From Serinus canaria (Eukaryota; Chordata; Aves; Passeriformes; Fringillidae): a stretch of DNA of 64,000 bases. This document shows positions 62,715 to 64,000 of this stretch, piece by piece (within the stretch, counting starts at the first letter, position 1; each line of letters begins with the position of its first letter). The stretch lies in NCBI RefSeq assembly GCF_022539315.1, contig NC_066338.1, forward strand, positions 1,798,001 through 1,862,000. The letters are read 5' to 3'. The notes beneath the pieces were generated by a model that was not told the origin of the DNA, made no database searches, and saw only the letters and a list, made by a program, of their open reading frames with translations. The translations under genes were made by a program, and so were the position numbers.

Positions 62715-63214
62715 NNNNNNNNNNNNNNNNNNNNNNNNNNNNNNNNNNNNNNNNNNNNNNNNNNNNNNNNNNNNNNNNNNNNNNNNNNNNNNNNNNNNNN
62801 NNNNNNNNNNNNNNNNNNNNNNNNNNNNNNNNNNNNNNNNNNNNNNNNNNNNNNNNNNNNNNNNNNNNNNNNNNNNNNNNNNNNNNNNNNNNNNNNNNNN
62901 NNNNNNNNNNNNNNNNNNNNNNNNNNNNNNNNNNNNNNNNNNNNNNNNNNNNNNNNNNNNNNNNNNNNNNNNNNNNNNNNNNNNNNNNNNNNNNNNNNNN
63001 NNNNNNNNNNNNNNNNNNNNNNNNNNNNNNNNNNNNNNNNNNNNNNNNNNNNNNNNNNNNNNNNNNNNNNNNNNNNNNNNNNNNNNNNNNNNNNNNNNNN
63101 NNNNNNNNNNNNNNNNNNNNNNNNNNNNNNNNNNNNNNNNNNNNNNNNNNNNNNNNNNNNNNNNNNNNNNNNNNNNNNNNNNNNNNNNNNNNNNNNNNNN
63201 NNNNNNNNNNNNNN
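62715..63214. other. Assembly gap (500 N)
   Basis: A placeholder of exactly 500 N. It hides the junction between the inverted 191-bp array and the second tract of the 482-bp repeat. Confidence 0.98.
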
Positions 63215-63941
63215 CCGTCTTTCGGCAGAAGCCGCGGTCCGGAGCGCACCGCCATCGGCACAATGCTCTGTGCGCGAAAAAGCCGCTTCTTCGCCTCCGG
63301 GAGACGGAGAGCTCGGCAGATGCTGAGACGCGTTAAACGAAAGCCCAAAGCACCAGGATTGAGTGCACAGCTCTCAAACTGAGCCAGGAAAAGAACTAAT
63401 CACTTTCCAGACGTTTAAGCTTTCTTTACCAGACGAAGGGAAAAAGTTCTCTGACAACTTTTCTTTGCACCTTTCTAAGCTATTTGAAGCACTCCGTGGG
63501 GAATCTTACTATTTCTTTTCGCCTCGGAGCTGACAGGACTTCAACTAGCTTTATGAAAACACGTCCTGGGATTCTTAGTGTGCTGGCACAGTTTTTTCTT
63601 GAGAGAAAGCCTGGAAAAGCTTTTTCGCTAAGATGTAGGCGGCAAGAGCCACAGAAGACGGGTTACCGGAACTAGCCGAAGGTAGGTGCCGGTTCCCGGC
63701 ATCTATCGGCAGAAGCTGCGGTCCGGAGCGCACAGCGATCGGCACAATGCTCTGTGCTCGAACAAGCCGCTTCTTCGCCTCTGGGCGGCAGAGAGCCCGG
63801 CAGATGCTGAGACGCGTTAAACGAAAGCGCAAAGCACCGGGATTGAGTGCACAGCTCTCAAACTGAGCCAGGACAAGAACTAACCACTTTCCAGACGTTT
63901 AAACTTACTTTAACATAGGAAGGGAAAAAGTTTTGGACAAC
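63215..63941 (+). repeat. 482-bp tandem repeat, second tract
   Basis: A partial copy (63215-63643) and a shorter copy (63644-63941) of the unit at 30406-31192, in the same + orientation. The restart at 63644 is 429 bp after the point equivalent to about 30460, consistent with the 482-bp period. These copies are more divergent: CATCTTTCGG-type changes at the start, GAACTAGCCGAAGG in place of CAACTGGCCAATGAAGG, and CAGACGAAGGG changed to CATAGGAAGGG. The palindrome AAAAGCTTTT is kept at 63615-63624. Similarity ends after TTTTGGACAAC. Confidence 0.85.
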
Positions 63942-64000
63942 CCCACCACTTCTAAAATTCTATTTAGAAGTAAAAAAGAACCCATTCAAACAACTAAGTC
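63942..64000. other. Non-satellite flank
   Basis: These 59 bases resemble neither the 191-bp nor the 482-bp repeat and are AT-rich. They contain a short inverted repeat, TTCTAAA (63950-63956) and TTTAGAA (63963-63969). They may be the edge of the satellite region; too little is visible to name them. Confidence 0.6.

Overview
The window is almost entirely satellite DNA. I find no protein-coding gene and no RNA gene. About 60 kb is one tandem repeat with a monomer of about 191 bp. In forward orientation each monomer reads GGAGGTACTTGGCACTC..., then a conserved body of about 135 bp, then a block of about 55 bp that exists in several discrete versions. Three 500-base runs of N mark scaffold gaps of placeholder size. 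The open reading frames seen throughout are by-products of the repeat: 191 is not a multiple of 3, so the same peptides recur in shifting frames on both strands.

Likely organism: a bird, probably a songbird. Two copies of a 385-386 bp element, read on the minus strand, look like a solo LTR of the kind common in passerine genomes. Each starts TGTTGC, carries AATAAA and is flanked by a 6-bp target duplication. The 191-bp monomer length matches the zebra finch satellite reported as Tgut191A, a centromere/heterochromatin repeat. That match rests on length and context from memory, not on a database comparison.

Layout: (1) 1-30405, 191-bp monomers in + orientation, broken by gap 13630-14129. Up to about 21.3 kb the monomers are divergent and mosaic, with local 3-mer duplications. 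From 21.4 to 26.2 kb they are almost identical in the conserved body. From 27.66 to 28.98 kb seven monomers carry a GATATGCGG variant. (2) 30406-31192, an unrelated 482-bp tandem repeat. (3) Gap 31193-31692. (4) 31693-62714, 191-bp monomers in the opposite (-) orientation. These contain 2-monomer higher-order repeats, several segments duplicated at whole-monomer offsets, two co-duplicated solo LTRs, and a clean 5-monomer (about 955 bp) higher-order repeat at 58.3-62.2 kb. The last 170 bases before the gap look error-rich. (5) Gap 62715-63214. (6) 63215-63941, the 482-bp repeat again, then about 60 bases of other sequence.

The left and right 191-bp arrays share rare mutations in inverted order, so they are related segments of one locus. 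Whether the flip at the central gap is a real inversion or a scaffolding error cannot be decided from sequence. The main points for follow-up are the LTR duplicated inside the satellite, the 5-mer higher-order repeat, a strong dyad in every monomer, the unclassified 482-bp satellite at both array ends, and a block that may be an assembly consensus.
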